Shown: positions 34,459 through 43,232 of the stretch, piece after piece
Numbering within the stretch: position 1 is the stretch's first letter
How the letters are laid out: each line of letters starts with the position of its first letter
NCBI RefSeq assembly: GCF_003432115.1
Contig: NZ_QWDC01000004.1
Location: 186,765 to 250,764 of the forward strand
Direction: 5' to 3'
Length of the DNA: 64,000 nucleotides
DNA from: Mucilaginibacter conchicola
Lineage (GTDB): Bacteria > Bacteroidota > Bacteroidia > Sphingobacteriales > Sphingobacteriaceae
Made by a program: the position numbers and the translations under genes
The notes under the pieces: generated by a model
What the model was told of the DNA's origin: nothing
Databases searched by the model: none
What the model saw: the letters and a program-made list of their open reading frames with translations, nothing else

Positions 34459-37080
34459 ATGAAAGTTGAGCTAATAAAATGTTTTCTAGCATCCCCTTCT
34501 GATACCGTGACTGAAAGAGACATTTGTGAAAAAGTTTTTAATGATATAAATAGAGGCATAGGGAAAAGCTTGGGGGTTCGATTAGAGTCATTGCGTTGGG
34601 AATTTGATAGTTATCCGAGTTTTAAGGGCGAGTATAGTCAACAGATAATATCTAACCAACTTGGCGACAATTATAGCTTATTTATAGGATTGATGTTTAT
34701 GAAGTTCGGCACTCAAACGCGAAACGCAAACTCAGGAACAGAGGAAGAGTTTGACATTGCTTACCGAAAAATGCAGGCTGATAATGACGTCGACATAATG
34801 TTTTATTTCAACGATTCTTTTTCTGGTTCATGTGGCGATATAGATTTAGACTCGGTAGCAAAGATTAGATCTTTTAAAAAGAAAATACAGGAACTTGACG
34901 GATACTATTGGAGCTATAGGGGATCAAATGATTTTGAGAATGTTTTCAGGCATCATATTACTCTTTGGTTAACCGAAAAATTTTCTGCCTCGACAGAAAA
35001 TGTTAATAGCGAAAAGAAAGATTTTTTGAAAGATGTTTTTGAAAAAAGGCTTAGAGATGCCCTAAGTACATTTGATTCACAACCTATTGTTTGGGTCGAG
35101 CCGATTCTTAGTACGACGGACGATATATCAGTTGATCCTAACGAAAATTTTGAAAGAAGAGTGCCTGTGGATTCTCTGCTTGTAAACACTAAGTCAACAG
35201 TTATTACAGCTGCTCCTCAATTCGGATTAACATGTTTGTCTCATTATTTAGTCAAGAAAGCTTGGGAATTAAATAAATTATGGATTTATATTGATTGCCA
35301 AAAGTATAAACCACATAATATTCATAATGCTATATCAAGAGAATTGGAAGCTCTTAATATAGAATTAAAAGATTTTGAATGTCTCGTGTTGGATGAGTGG
35401 ACTCTAAGTACTTCTAATGTTAAAATGTTGAAGCATTTTATTGATAAACATCCTGAAAAGCCGATTGTATTGATGTCTACTGTTGATGATTCAAAGTTTT
35501 TTAACGATGATGTTGATATTGATATTGAGAGAGAATTCGATAAATTATATTTACTCGCTTTGCCTAGGCAAAGGATAAGGGATATGATATCGCAGTATAA
35601 CAAACTTAAGCCGATAGGAGAGGAAAATTTGGTATTATCTAAAGTCACAACGGATTTAGAAGTACTTAATATACACAGGACACCTTTAAACTGCCTGACG
35701 TTACTTAAGGTTTCAGAAAAATACTTTGATGAAAGTCCAGTTAATCGAACTGCAATGTTAGAACTTGTATTGTTCGTGTTATTCAACACGGACGGTATAC
35801 CTAACTACAAATCAAAACCGGATGTTAAGGATTGCGAATTTGTATTAGGAAAATTTTGTGAAAGACTTATGAAAGATGATGCATATGAATTTACTAGAGA
35901 CAAGTTCATAAGCGAGTTAAAAGATTTTTGCGCTAGCGTTCTTTTGTATTTAGACGTAGATGTTGTCTTCGACGTGTTATTTTCAAACAATATCATTGTT
36001 CAAAAATCTTCAAAATTTTCTTTCAAATCTTCATATTGGATTTTCTATTTTGCGGCAAAGCGTATGCATATTGACGCTGAGTTTTGTGAATACGTGTTTT
36101 CAACTAAAAAGCACATTGCTTTTCCTGAAATTACTGAATTTTACACGGGTATTGACAGAAATAGGCGGAATGCAGTTGAAATCTTGACTAATGACCTAAT
36201 AAATAATTGCAATACAGTGATTGAGAAAGTCGGGATCCAAAAAGACGTAAATCCACTAGCCTTGATAGAATGGCGGCCGACGGAGGAACAAGTCGAGAAG
36301 GCACAAAATGAGATGAATGATATCGTTCAAACATCATCCCTGCCTGAAGCAATAAAAGATCAATACGCAGATAAAAATTACAACCAGATAAAACCATACG
36401 ACCAAAGTATTCAAACTTTTCTTGAAGAATACTCAGTTGTCAAGCTAATGCAAAATATTAAAGCGTCAGCTAGAGCTTTGAGAAACAGTGATTATGTTTC
36501 TCCTGACTTAAAGAAAAAGATGCTTAAAGAGATTTTAAGGGGGTGGGATCAAATTTCCAATATACTTTTTGCTATAAGTCCATTAATGGCGGCAAAAGGA
36601 GAAGCAAAGGTAGAGGGTGCTAGTTTCGTATTAGCTGGTGATTTTGGAGAAAGTTTTGAAGAGCGCATAACAAAAATTTTTCAGGTAATACCAGCTAATG
36701 TGGTTGGCTTCTTTAAGGATGATATTTTTTCTACTAAAATTGCTCCTTTACTATATGATGAATTCAAAAATGAAGTAAAACCCCTCAAAAAGCACCATTT
36801 AGCCCTTTTGATAATATATACGAGGCCGATACACTGGGAAAAGGAAATTGAAAATTACATCGTAAGTCTCCATAAAAATACTTTCTATTTGTTCAATATT
36901 GTAAACACTTTCAAGGCAAAATTGAAGTTTGATTTTATAAATGATGAAGATGCAAGAAAGTTAGAGTATCTTTTTAAAATGGGCTTGGCTAAACATGAAT
37001 TTGGGGATAGAAAGCCGAGTAATCAAACGATCAATAAGATACCTAGAAGTGTTATTCCTAAAAGGGAAACTGATGATTAA
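34459..37080 (+). CDS. DUF4062-like / STAND-like NTPase protein, putative defence protein
   Basis: An 873-residue protein in AT-rich DNA. Residues 4-110 match the DUF4062 (TIR-related) type: CFLASPSDTVTERD (8-21), LESLRWE (42-48), QQIISNQLGD, FIGLMFMKFGTQT and SGTEEEF (92-98). Residues about 232-420 look like a STAND/NACHT-type NTPase: RRVPVDSLL, a degenerate Walker A APQFGLTC (252-259) with Leu where Lys is expected, Walker B CLVLDEW (308-314), a sensor-1-like VLMSTVDD, and RTPLNCLTLL (407-416). FSFKSSYWIFYFAAKRM (520-536) resembles the winged-helix end of NACHT modules. The C-terminal 330 residues are helical with no recognised repeats. The design (sensor/effector head plus STAND core) is that of NLR-like antiphage proteins; this is inference. 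The P-loop change suggests weak or no ATP hydrolysis. Confidence 0.75.
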   Translation: MKVELIKCFLASPSDTVTERDICEKVFNDINRGIGKSLGVRLESLRWEFDSYPSFKGEYSQQIISNQLGDNYSLFIGLMFMKFGTQTRNANSGTEEEFDIAYRKMQADNDVDIMFYFNDSFSGSCGDIDLDSVAKIRSFKKKIQELDGYYWSYRGSNDFENVFRHHITLWLTEKFSASTENVNSEKKDFLKDVFEKRLRDALSTFDSQPIVWVEPILSTTDDISVDPNENFERRVPVDSLLVNTKSTVITAAPQFGLTCLSHYLVKKAWELNKLWIYIDCQKYKPHNIHNAISRELEALNIELKDFECLVLDEWTLSTSNVKMLKHFIDKHPEKPIVLMSTVDDSKFFNDDVDIDIEREFDKLYLLALPRQRIRDMISQYNKLKPIGEENLVLSKVTTDLEVLNIHRTPLNCLTLLKVSEKYFDESPVNRTAMLELVLFVLFNTDGIPNYKSKPDVKDCEFVLGKFCERLMKDDAYEFTRDKFISELKDFCASVLLYLDVDVVFDVLFSNNIIVQKSSKFSFKSSYWIFYFAAKRMHIDAEFCEYVFSTKKHIAFPEITEFYTGIDRNRRNAVEILTNDLINNCNTVIEKVGIQKDVNPLALIEWRPTEEQVEKAQNEMNDIVQTSSLPEAIKDQYADKNYNQIKPYDQSIQTFLEEYSVVKLMQNIKASARALRNSDYVSPDLKKKMLKEILRGWDQISNILFAISPLMAAKGEAKVEGASFVLAGDFGESFEERITKIFQVIPANVVGFFKDDIFSTKIAPLLYDEFKNEVKPLKKHHLALLIIYTRPIHWEKEIENYIVSLHKNTFYLFNIVNTFKAKLKFDFINDEDARKLEYLFKMGLAKHEFGDRKPSNQTINKIPRSVIPKRETDD

Positions 37081-37436
37081 TTATTCTTCTTTCTTTTTTC
37101 TCTTCGTCTATCTCTCCCGTTTAGAACTTTAATTTCTGGTAGAGCGTCAAAGTCAACACTCGTTTTTACCAGAAATTGAGTGTCTTGTAAAGTAGTTTCT
37201 GAAATTGAGGGTATTCTCGATTGAGATTCACTTTTTTTTAATTCCCGTAAATATAGTTGAGTGAGTGACATCATTGCGAAAATAATTAAAGTTTGGGTAG
37301 AATTTGAGTTTTGTTTTTGACTGAACTTCGACAAAAATTTGGCCAAAAAACATTTTGGTGAATATTTATTAATTATTGGATAATAAAAAGCGGAATACCA
37401 AGCTATTGGCAATGTCCTAAACAAAATGAACAACAT
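37077..37436 (-). CDS. Small ORF convergent with the DUF4062-like gene
   Basis: An ORF of 119 codons whose stop overlaps the stop codon of the preceding convergent gene. Its first half is hydrophobic and basic (residues 1-30 could be a membrane anchor), the second half polar, ending in a very basic tail (GRDRRREKRKKNN). A shorter protein of 65 residues could begin at ATG 37274 or 37271. The DNA is as AT-rich as the large gene, so both likely arrived together. No family was recognised, and in AT-rich DNA an open frame of this length could also be chance. Confidence 0.4.
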   Translation of the reverse strand: MLFILFRTLPIAWYSAFYYPIINKYSPKCFLAKFLSKFSQKQNSNSTQTLIIFAMMSLTQLYLRELKKSESQSRIPSISETTLQDTQFLVKTSVDFDALPEIKVLNGRDRRREKRKKNN

Positions 37437-37659
37437 CGTTTAAACTCCACCTTCCCATTCTTAAAATATTATCTCCTCAATTAAATTATTCAGCTTTTAA
37501 GGCAATAAAAACAGCGTTTGCTTTTGTAAGAATTTCCTTAAAATTTAACCTACAACCTAACTGTTTAGATGTGAACTGGGCGAAGAAAATTATCGTATAA
37601 TCGGCTAAAACCTTTCATTAATATCCACGGCGGTAAAGTCGTTTGCAAGTACTTATAAA

Positions 37660-38256
37660 ATGAGGAAATTTTTAGCCGTAGTGGTGCTGGTGGTACTGAT
37701 AACTGTAATTGGCGCTATATTTTGGTATAACGAGTTGCGCTACCAGTTGCCAACGCCAGTACCTGTAGGTTACACACCGATAAAGCCCGGTACGCTGATA
37801 CACCTGCCCGATAGCTTGAAAAGTAAAACAGGCAAGCCCGTGTTCCTGCACTTTTTTAACCCCGATTGCCCTTGCTCGCGCTTCAACATCCAGCAGTTTA
37901 AAACACTGGTATACAATTACGGTCAACGGGTTGATTTTAAGATCATCGTGGTAAGTAAATACAAATTTACGGCTGATGAGATCCGCAAAAAGTTTGATCT
38001 GGATATCCCCGTAAGTTTCGACAACGGGCTATCAGCCCTTTGCGGCGTTTACTCAACCCCGCAGGTGGCGCTTATTGATGCCAAAGATCAGCTGTATTAC
38101 CGCGGCAACTATAACCGTAGCCGCTATTGTACCGATGAACGTACCAGTTACGCCAACATCGCCGTAAACGGCTTGCTTAAGCAACAGCAGAAAATTGTTT
38201 TTGATAAGCTGGCGCTAACTTCTTATGGCTGCAGTTTGCCGGGTTGTACCAATTAA
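37660..38256 (+). CDS. Membrane-anchored thioredoxin-like protein
   Basis: A 198-residue protein with an N-terminal anchor helix (about 4-24, FLAVVVLVVLITVIGAIFW) and a periplasmic thioredoxin-like fold of the AhpC/TSA type. The strand VFLHFFNPDCPCSRFNI carries a C-P-C motif in the place of CxxC; cis-Pro is in YSTPQVALID. Extra cysteines lie at the C-terminus (YGCSLPGCTN). The CPC site may give a reductase, isomerase or metal-binding function and not classic thioredoxin chemistry. It precedes the hybrid kinase by 35 bp and may be co-transcribed with it. Confidence 0.85.
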   Translation: MRKFLAVVVLVVLITVIGAIFWYNELRYQLPTPVPVGYTPIKPGTLIHLPDSLKSKTGKPVFLHFFNPDCPCSRFNIQQFKTLVYNYGQRVDFKIIVVSKYKFTADEIRKKFDLDIPVSFDNGLSALCGVYSTPQVALIDAKDQLYYRGNYNRSRYCTDERTSYANIAVNGLLKQQQKIVFDKLALTSYGCSLPGCTN

Positions 38257-38291
38257 TTTACCAGATCCCCCCAACTCTAAATCAACAATAA

Positions 38292-40547
38292 ATGACACCC
38301 GCTGCACATCAAAATATAGCCTTCAGGACGCAGGTAAAAGAACGATCGGACAGGTTGATGAATTATTTTATCCCTGCGCACTTTATAATAGGCATTGGCC
38401 TGGCCTTTTTTTATGATACCTGGCTGGTGGCCTTCGGTATAGGCGGTGCCTGTGTAGCGGCTTATTACAGTACCAAATGGTTGCTGCCACAATCGGCCCT
38501 TTACCAGTATGTGCTTAGCGCTGTGCTGGGCGTATTTATGGCGCAGTACATTTACCAGATGCATGGTTTGTTTGAGATGCACTTTTTTGCGTTCATCTCA
38601 AGCGCGCTGTTAATAACCTACCAAAACTGGCGGCTGCAATTACCGCTGCTGATTATAGTAGTGTTGCATCACGCCACATTTAGCTATCTGCAAAACACGG
38701 GTTTAACCGGTATCTATTTTACGCAGCTTAATTATTTTGACCTGCAAACCTTTGTTATCCACGTAGCCCTAACCGGTGTTATTATGTTTATATGTGGTTT
38801 GTGGGCCTTCCAGATGCGTAAGTACAGCGAGCTGCAGGTACAGCAGGCCATGGAAATGACCGAGCTGAAAAAAGAGGCCCAGCTATCGCTTGAGCGTAAG
38901 CGCAACGAGGAGATACTGGCCCGTGCAAATGCCGAATTGCAATCATATAATATTGAGTTGCAGAAAGCCCGTGATACCGCCGATAGGGCCAACCAGGAGA
39001 AAAGCATCTTTTTGGCTACTATGAGCCACGAGATCCGCACGCCTATGAACGGCGTTATCGGTATGGCGTCCTTACTGGCCGAAACAGAACTATCAGACGA
39101 GCAGCGCATGTTTACCGAAACCATTTCGGGCTGTGGCGAAACACTTATCCACGTCATCAATAACATCCTCGATTTCTCTAAGATAGAATCCGGCAACCTT
39201 GAGTTAGAGGCCGCGGAGTTTGACCTGAGGCAACTGCTGGAGACTGTGCTGGATATGTTCAGCATAAAGGCTGCCCAGCAGGGTTTGGATCTTATTTATG
39301 ACATGGACGAAACCTTGCCTGCCAATGTTATTGGCGACCAGCTGCGGCTTAAACAGGTGCTGATAAACCTGGTAAGCAATGCCATTAAATTTACCGAGCA
39401 AGGTGAAATAGGAATAAGGGTATCTAAAAAAAGTGCATCGGCGGCAGGGCAGGTAACCCTTAGTTTCGAGATATGGGATACCGGTATTGGTATCCCTAAA
39501 GATAAAACGCAGAAGCTATTTACGGCATTTTCGCAGGTTGATGCCTCTACCACCCGTAAATATGGCGGTACAGGTTTAGGCTTGGCTATATGCCAGCGCC
39601 TTGTTAGTTTAATGCAGGGCGATATATGGGTGCAAAGCGAGCCAAATAAAGGGTCGACGTTTATATTTACTATTCAGCTGCAGCCGGGTGCCGTGCAGGC
39701 GCCGTTGTTGCAGGAAACCGATAGTGTTTTGCTTGCAGGTAAAAAGATACTGATAGTTGATGATAACCATACCAACCTGCAGATACTGGAAAGGCAGTTC
39801 AGAAACTGGCGTATCGAGCCGATAATCACACGATCTGGTGAGGAAGCGCTACAAGTTCTTGAACGCGAAGCCGGAGTAGCTCTTGTGATTACCGATATGG
39901 ATATGCCGGAGATGGATGGTATTGAATTGACCCGCCAGATAAGAAAGAGTTATGCTAAAATGCCGGTGATACTGCTCAGCTCGTTAGGGGAAGAAATTGC
40001 AGCCGGTAACCGCGAGCTGTTCACTTCTATCATGACCAAGCCCATAAAGCAACAGGTGCTGATAAAACAGGTAACGCAGGCTATCTCAAGGCATATTGCT
40101 GCTGCAAATGATAAACCGGCACAAAAGAACCTCTCGGCAGATTTTGCACAGCGTTTCCCGTACGAGATACTTACCGCCGAGGACAACGATGTAAACCAAC
40201 TGGTGATAAAGCAGATACTGAAGAAACTGGGCTACAAAACCGACCTGGTTACTGATGGCAAACAAGCTATAGAAGCCATCTACGAGAAGGAGTATAATTT
40301 GGTGCTAATGGATATCCAGATGCCCGAAATGGACGGACTTGAAGCTACCCGCATCATCAGGCAGATAAACGTAAAACAGCCCATCATTATAGCCCTTACG
40401 GCAAACGCCATGGAGAATGATAAACGCGCCTGCCTCGAAGCTGGCATGGACGACTTTATCCCCAAACCGGTTAAACCCGAGGAACTGATGAAGAAACTGC
40501 TTCAGTGGCACGAGTTATCTAAAGGGGCTGACGTGACGGTTGAGTAG
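38292..40547 (+). CDS. Hybrid sensor histidine kinase with two receiver domains
   Basis: A 751-residue hybrid kinase. Residues 22-175 are a five- to six-helix membrane domain with conserved polar residues inside the membrane (HGLFEMHFF at 91-99, NWR at 112-114, HH at 126-127). A coiled coil (176-240) leads to HisKA with H246 (TMSHEIRTPMNG), HATPase_c (NLVSNAIKF, DTGIGIP, GTGLGLAI), receiver 1 (about 495-605, ITDMDMPEMDG) and receiver 2 (about 632-745, LVLMDIQMPEMDG). No Hpt or DNA-binding domain is present, so output must go through a separate phosphotransfer protein. The signal may be a membrane molecule or metal bound by the His residues. Confidence 0.95.
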   Translation: MTPAAHQNIAFRTQVKERSDRLMNYFIPAHFIIGIGLAFFYDTWLVAFGIGGACVAAYYSTKWLLPQSALYQYVLSAVLGVFMAQYIYQMHGLFEMHFFAFISSALLITYQNWRLQLPLLIIVVLHHATFSYLQNTGLTGIYFTQLNYFDLQTFVIHVALTGVIMFICGLWAFQMRKYSELQVQQAMEMTELKKEAQLSLERKRNEEILARANAELQSYNIELQKARDTADRANQEKSIFLATMSHEIRTPMNGVIGMASLLAETELSDEQRMFTETISGCGETLIHVINNILDFSKIESGNLELEAAEFDLRQLLETVLDMFSIKAAQQGLDLIYDMDETLPANVIGDQLRLKQVLINLVSNAIKFTEQGEIGIRVSKKSASAAGQVTLSFEIWDTGIGIPKDKTQKLFTAFSQVDASTTRKYGGTGLGLAICQRLVSLMQGDIWVQSEPNKGSTFIFTIQLQPGAVQAPLLQETDSVLLAGKKILIVDDNHTNLQILERQFRNWRIEPIITRSGEEALQVLEREAGVALVITDMDMPEMDGIELTRQIRKSYAKMPVILLSSLGEEIAAGNRELFTSIMTKPIKQQVLIKQVTQAISRHIAAANDKPAQKNLSADFAQRFPYEILTAEDNDVNQLVIKQILKKLGYKTDLVTDGKQAIEAIYEKEYNLVLMDIQMPEMDGLEATRIIRQINVKQPIIIALTANAMENDKRACLEAGMDDFIPKPVKPEELMKKLLQWHELSKGADVTVE

Positions 40548-40656
40548 GGGCGTTAGTATTTTTTGTGTATAATTATTGAGAATTTACCACGCACTGTATA
40601 ATTGGGGAAAGGTAAATTGCGAAATGATAAATTTCCTGTTCAATTAAATAGCGATA

Positions 40657-41148
40657 GTGGCCGGGGCGACAGATAAACAACTAATACAAAAGAAAGCGGT
40701 AAGTGATATTAAGCCTTTTTATAGGGTTTTACTTTGGGCCATAAGAGCTGCTTTATTTATAGCAGCCTGTGTTTTATTTTATGATCGCTCGGAATACATC
40801 AAAGCAATTGAGCAAAATCATAAGGTCTTATCCTACAACATTGAAGGCTGCTCGATAATACGGGGTGGCAAGTTCCGTCATTATGAGGTGTTCATCCGTT
40901 ATGAAAACCAGCAGTATAAAGTGGGCCTTACCGATCAGCAGTATGTTGATATTCAATCAGGTAAACTTCCTGATTTTTATTATGTTCAGTCAAAGAATGC
41001 TGTTATTGCCGCCTGGGAAGTGCGCAGTAAACTTAACCTTGCCATCTCATTCATAGTTTTCTTTTGCTGCACCTTCCTGCCAGCCAAAAAAATAGAAGAT
41101 AAAATACTAAATAGTGAAAAGCCGTCGTGGTTAAAGGTTGGGATTTAG
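40657..41148 (+). CDS. Membrane protein, DUF3592-like
   Basis: A 163-residue protein with two helices (about 25-45 and 130-148) enclosing an extracytoplasmic beta-rich region of about 80 residues (YNIEGCSIIRGGKFRHYEVF, YENQQYKVGL). This layout is that of the small DUF3592 proteins. The frame begins with GTG 40657 and no ATG is near, so the start is uncertain. It is alone. Confidence 0.6.
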   Translation: MAGATDKQLIQKKAVSDIKPFYRVLLWAIRAALFIAACVLFYDRSEYIKAIEQNHKVLSYNIEGCSIIRGGKFRHYEVFIRYENQQYKVGLTDQQYVDIQSGKLPDFYYVQSKNAVIAAWEVRSKLNLAISFIVFFCCTFLPAKKIEDKILNSEKPSWLKVGI

Positions 41149-41319
41149 TGAGTCCTATATAATAATTGTTGAACTATCAAATTGGAGAATGTGACAGCGG
41201 AGTACGGTGATGGTGTCAAAAGAATAGGCCTTTGATTGGAAGTTTAAAAGTTTTCTTATTTTTATTAAGGAGAACTATTTAGACAGTTCTTTAAAATGGG
41301 GCAATGTACAGCGAACGAT

Positions 41320-41457
41320 CTACCGCTTAATGCTTCCATCTCCCGCAAACAGTATCCCAAGCGCTGCTGCAAATCCAATTCCGATAGCTACATTATGTGA
41401 TGCAATGCCGATGGCAACACCCACGGCTATAGCGATTGCAAAATAGGTTCTTCTCAC
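41320..41457 (-). CDS. Glycine-zipper microprotein
   Basis: A short ORF of 45 codons from GTG 41457 (TTG 41475 is another option). The product has a basic start (VRRTYF), then a long hydrophobic stretch with regular small residues (IAIAVGVAIGIASHNVAIGI, then GFAAALGILFAG), and ends DGSIKR. The GxxxG/AxxxG spacing and the mid-membrane 'SHN' are seen in small glycine-zipper proteins of Bacteroidota. Codon-position patterns and the lack of stops agree with a real gene. Function unknown; such peptides can insert into or oligomerise in the inner membrane. Confidence 0.55.
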   Translation of the reverse strand: MRRTYFAIAIAVGVAIGIASHNVAIGIGFAAALGILFAGDGSIKR

Positions 41458-41555
41458 AAGTTTATTTAAGACCAATAATACAAATTATTGATAATAACGT
41501 TACGACGATTGCTAATGTGAATTGAACCTTACGCGTATGTGATTTGACTCAAAAC

Positions 41556-41587
41556 AAAAAAGCCCTCAACTTTCGTTGAAGGCTTTT
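41556..41587 (-). terminator. Terminator of the tRNA-Phe gene
   Basis: On the minus strand AAAAGCCTTCAAC pairs with GTTGAGGGCTTTT across CGAAA and is followed by a T-run. It lies right after the tRNA 3' end. Confidence 0.85.
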
Positions 41588-41592
41588 GAGTG

Positions 41593-41665
41593 TGGTGCCA
41601 GCTGGAATCGAACCAGCGACACAAGGATTTTCAGTCCTTTGCTCTACCAACTGAGCTATGGCACC
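41593..41665 (-). tRNA. tRNA-Phe (anticodon GAA)
   Basis: A 73-base cloverleaf without encoded CCA. The acceptor GGTGCCA pairs with TGGCACC, the D-stem GCTC pairs with GAGC, the anticodon stem AAGGA/TCCTT holds the loop CTGAAAA with anticodon GAA, and the T-arm is GCTGG-TTCGATT-CCAGC. On the minus strand a TACATTTG element (41686-41693 as CAAATGTA on plus) lies about 21 bases upstream as the probable -7 box. Confidence 0.97.
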
Positions 41666-41890
41666 ATCTCCCCGTTTGGGGTCTGCAAATGTAGCCTTTT
41701 TTTCAGTTTTAAAAACATTTTTTTCAAAATAGATTACTTGGGCGCATACTGCTGTTGATTATCAGTGTATTAATTTTCAAAAAGCTTTTTGTTAAGCTAA
41801 TTTATCTGCATTTAAAACATTTCATACCTTGTAACATTAAAACAAATAAGTATTTTCGTTAGTATAAATACTATGCATGCATAATAAATT

Positions 41891-43189
41891 ATGATCAGTC
41901 AGGCTATCTTTATCATCATACTGGCGGCTGCGGTTTATCTTTTTTGGAAAAACGCGGCAAAGATCCGTCGTAATATATTGCTTGGGCGCGATGCTGATTA
42001 CAGCGACCGCCCGTCTGAGCGCTGGGCAACCATGGCCCGCGTGGCCCTCGGGCAAAGTAAAATGACCAAACGCCCAGTGGCAGCCATCTTACACATATTT
42101 GTTTATGTGGGCTTTGTTATTATCAATATCGAGGTAATGGAGATATTGATCGATGGCCTGTTCGGTTCGCACCGTGTGTTTTCAAAATACCTGGGTGGTT
42201 TTTACGGCTTGCTGATAGGCGGCTTTGAGGTGCTGGCGCTGCTGGTGTTGGTATCATGTGCCATATTCCTGGTAAGGCGCAATGTGCTGCGTTTAAAACG
42301 TTTTACAGGGCAGGAGATGACCGCCTGGCCAAAATCTGACGCCAACTACATCCTTATCACCGAAATTTTGTTGATGGCCGCCTTCCTCACCATGAATGCC
42401 GCTGATTATAAATTACAGGCTTTGCACTACAGCCATTATCTGCAGGCCGGTAGTTTCCCTGTGAGCGGGTTTATTGCACCGCTGTTGCCATCGGCTGCGA
42501 GTGCTTTGGTTGTTGTAGAGCGTGTTTGCTGGTGGTTTCATATCATCGGCATTTTGGCATTTTTAAATTACCTGCCATATTCAAAGCATTTTCATATCCT
42601 GCTGGCTTTTCCAAATACCTACTACTCAAGGCTGCAGCCCAAAGGGCAGTTCACCAATATGGATTCGGTAACTAACGAAGTAAAGGCCATGCTCGATCCT
42701 TCTTTTGTGCCCGAACCTGCCGAAGTAAGCCGTTTTGGTGTAAAGGATGTTACCGATCTCACCTGGAAAAACCTGATGGATGCTTATACCTGCACCGAGT
42801 GTGGGCGCTGTACATCAGTTTGCCCGGCAAATATTACGGGTAAAAAACTGTCGCCCCGCAAAATAATGATGGATACCCGCGACCGTATCACCGAGGTGGG
42901 TAACAATATAGACAAGCATGGCAAGGACCATACCGATGATAAAACTTTACTGGATACCTATATCACCCGCGAGGAGTTATGGGCCTGTACCACCTGTAAT
43001 GCCTGTGTTGAGGCATGCCCGGTAAATATCAATCCGCTGGAAATTATCACCGAGATGCGCCGCTACGTGGTGATGGAAGAGTCACAAGCACCGGCCAGCC
43101 TCAATAATATGTTCGGCAACATGGAGAATAATGGTGCCCCGTGGAAATACAGCCAGGCAGATAGGTTTAACTGGGCGGAGAAGGAATAG
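41891..43189 (+). CDS. Membrane (Fe-S)-binding oxidoreductase subunit (HdrE/D- or NarI-like)
   Basis: A 432-residue protein. The N-terminal half has about five membrane helices of the nitrate-reductase-gamma type, with His residues that may bind haem b. The C-terminal half carries two 4Fe-4S ferredoxin motifs: CTECGRCTSVCP (about 300) and CTTCNACVEACP (about 375). With the CCG-domain protein at 43677 it forms a quinone-linked electron-transfer complex similar to heterodisulfide reductase or the DsrMK module. The electron donor or acceptor is unknown. A DUF2750 gene separates the two subunits. Confidence 0.9.
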   Translation: MISQAIFIIILAAAVYLFWKNAAKIRRNILLGRDADYSDRPSERWATMARVALGQSKMTKRPVAAILHIFVYVGFVIINIEVMEILIDGLFGSHRVFSKYLGGFYGLLIGGFEVLALLVLVSCAIFLVRRNVLRLKRFTGQEMTAWPKSDANYILITEILLMAAFLTMNAADYKLQALHYSHYLQAGSFPVSGFIAPLLPSAASALVVVERVCWWFHIIGILAFLNYLPYSKHFHILLAFPNTYYSRLQPKGQFTNMDSVTNEVKAMLDPSFVPEPAEVSRFGVKDVTDLTWKNLMDAYTCTECGRCTSVCPANITGKKLSPRKIMMDTRDRITEVGNNIDKHGKDHTDDKTLLDTYITREELWACTTCNACVEACPVNINPLEIITEMRRYVVMEESQAPASLNNMFGNMENNGAPWKYSQADRFNWAEKE

Positions 43190-43232
43190 TTGATGGTTCA
43201 TAGTTAATGGATCATAGAAAAGAGAAAATTAC

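Noticed and set aside
34320..37440. Prophage or integrative element around the DUF4062-like gene
   Set aside because: No integrase, no tRNA boundary and no direct repeats were seen on the two sides. AT-rich composition alone supports transfer but not a certain vehicle.
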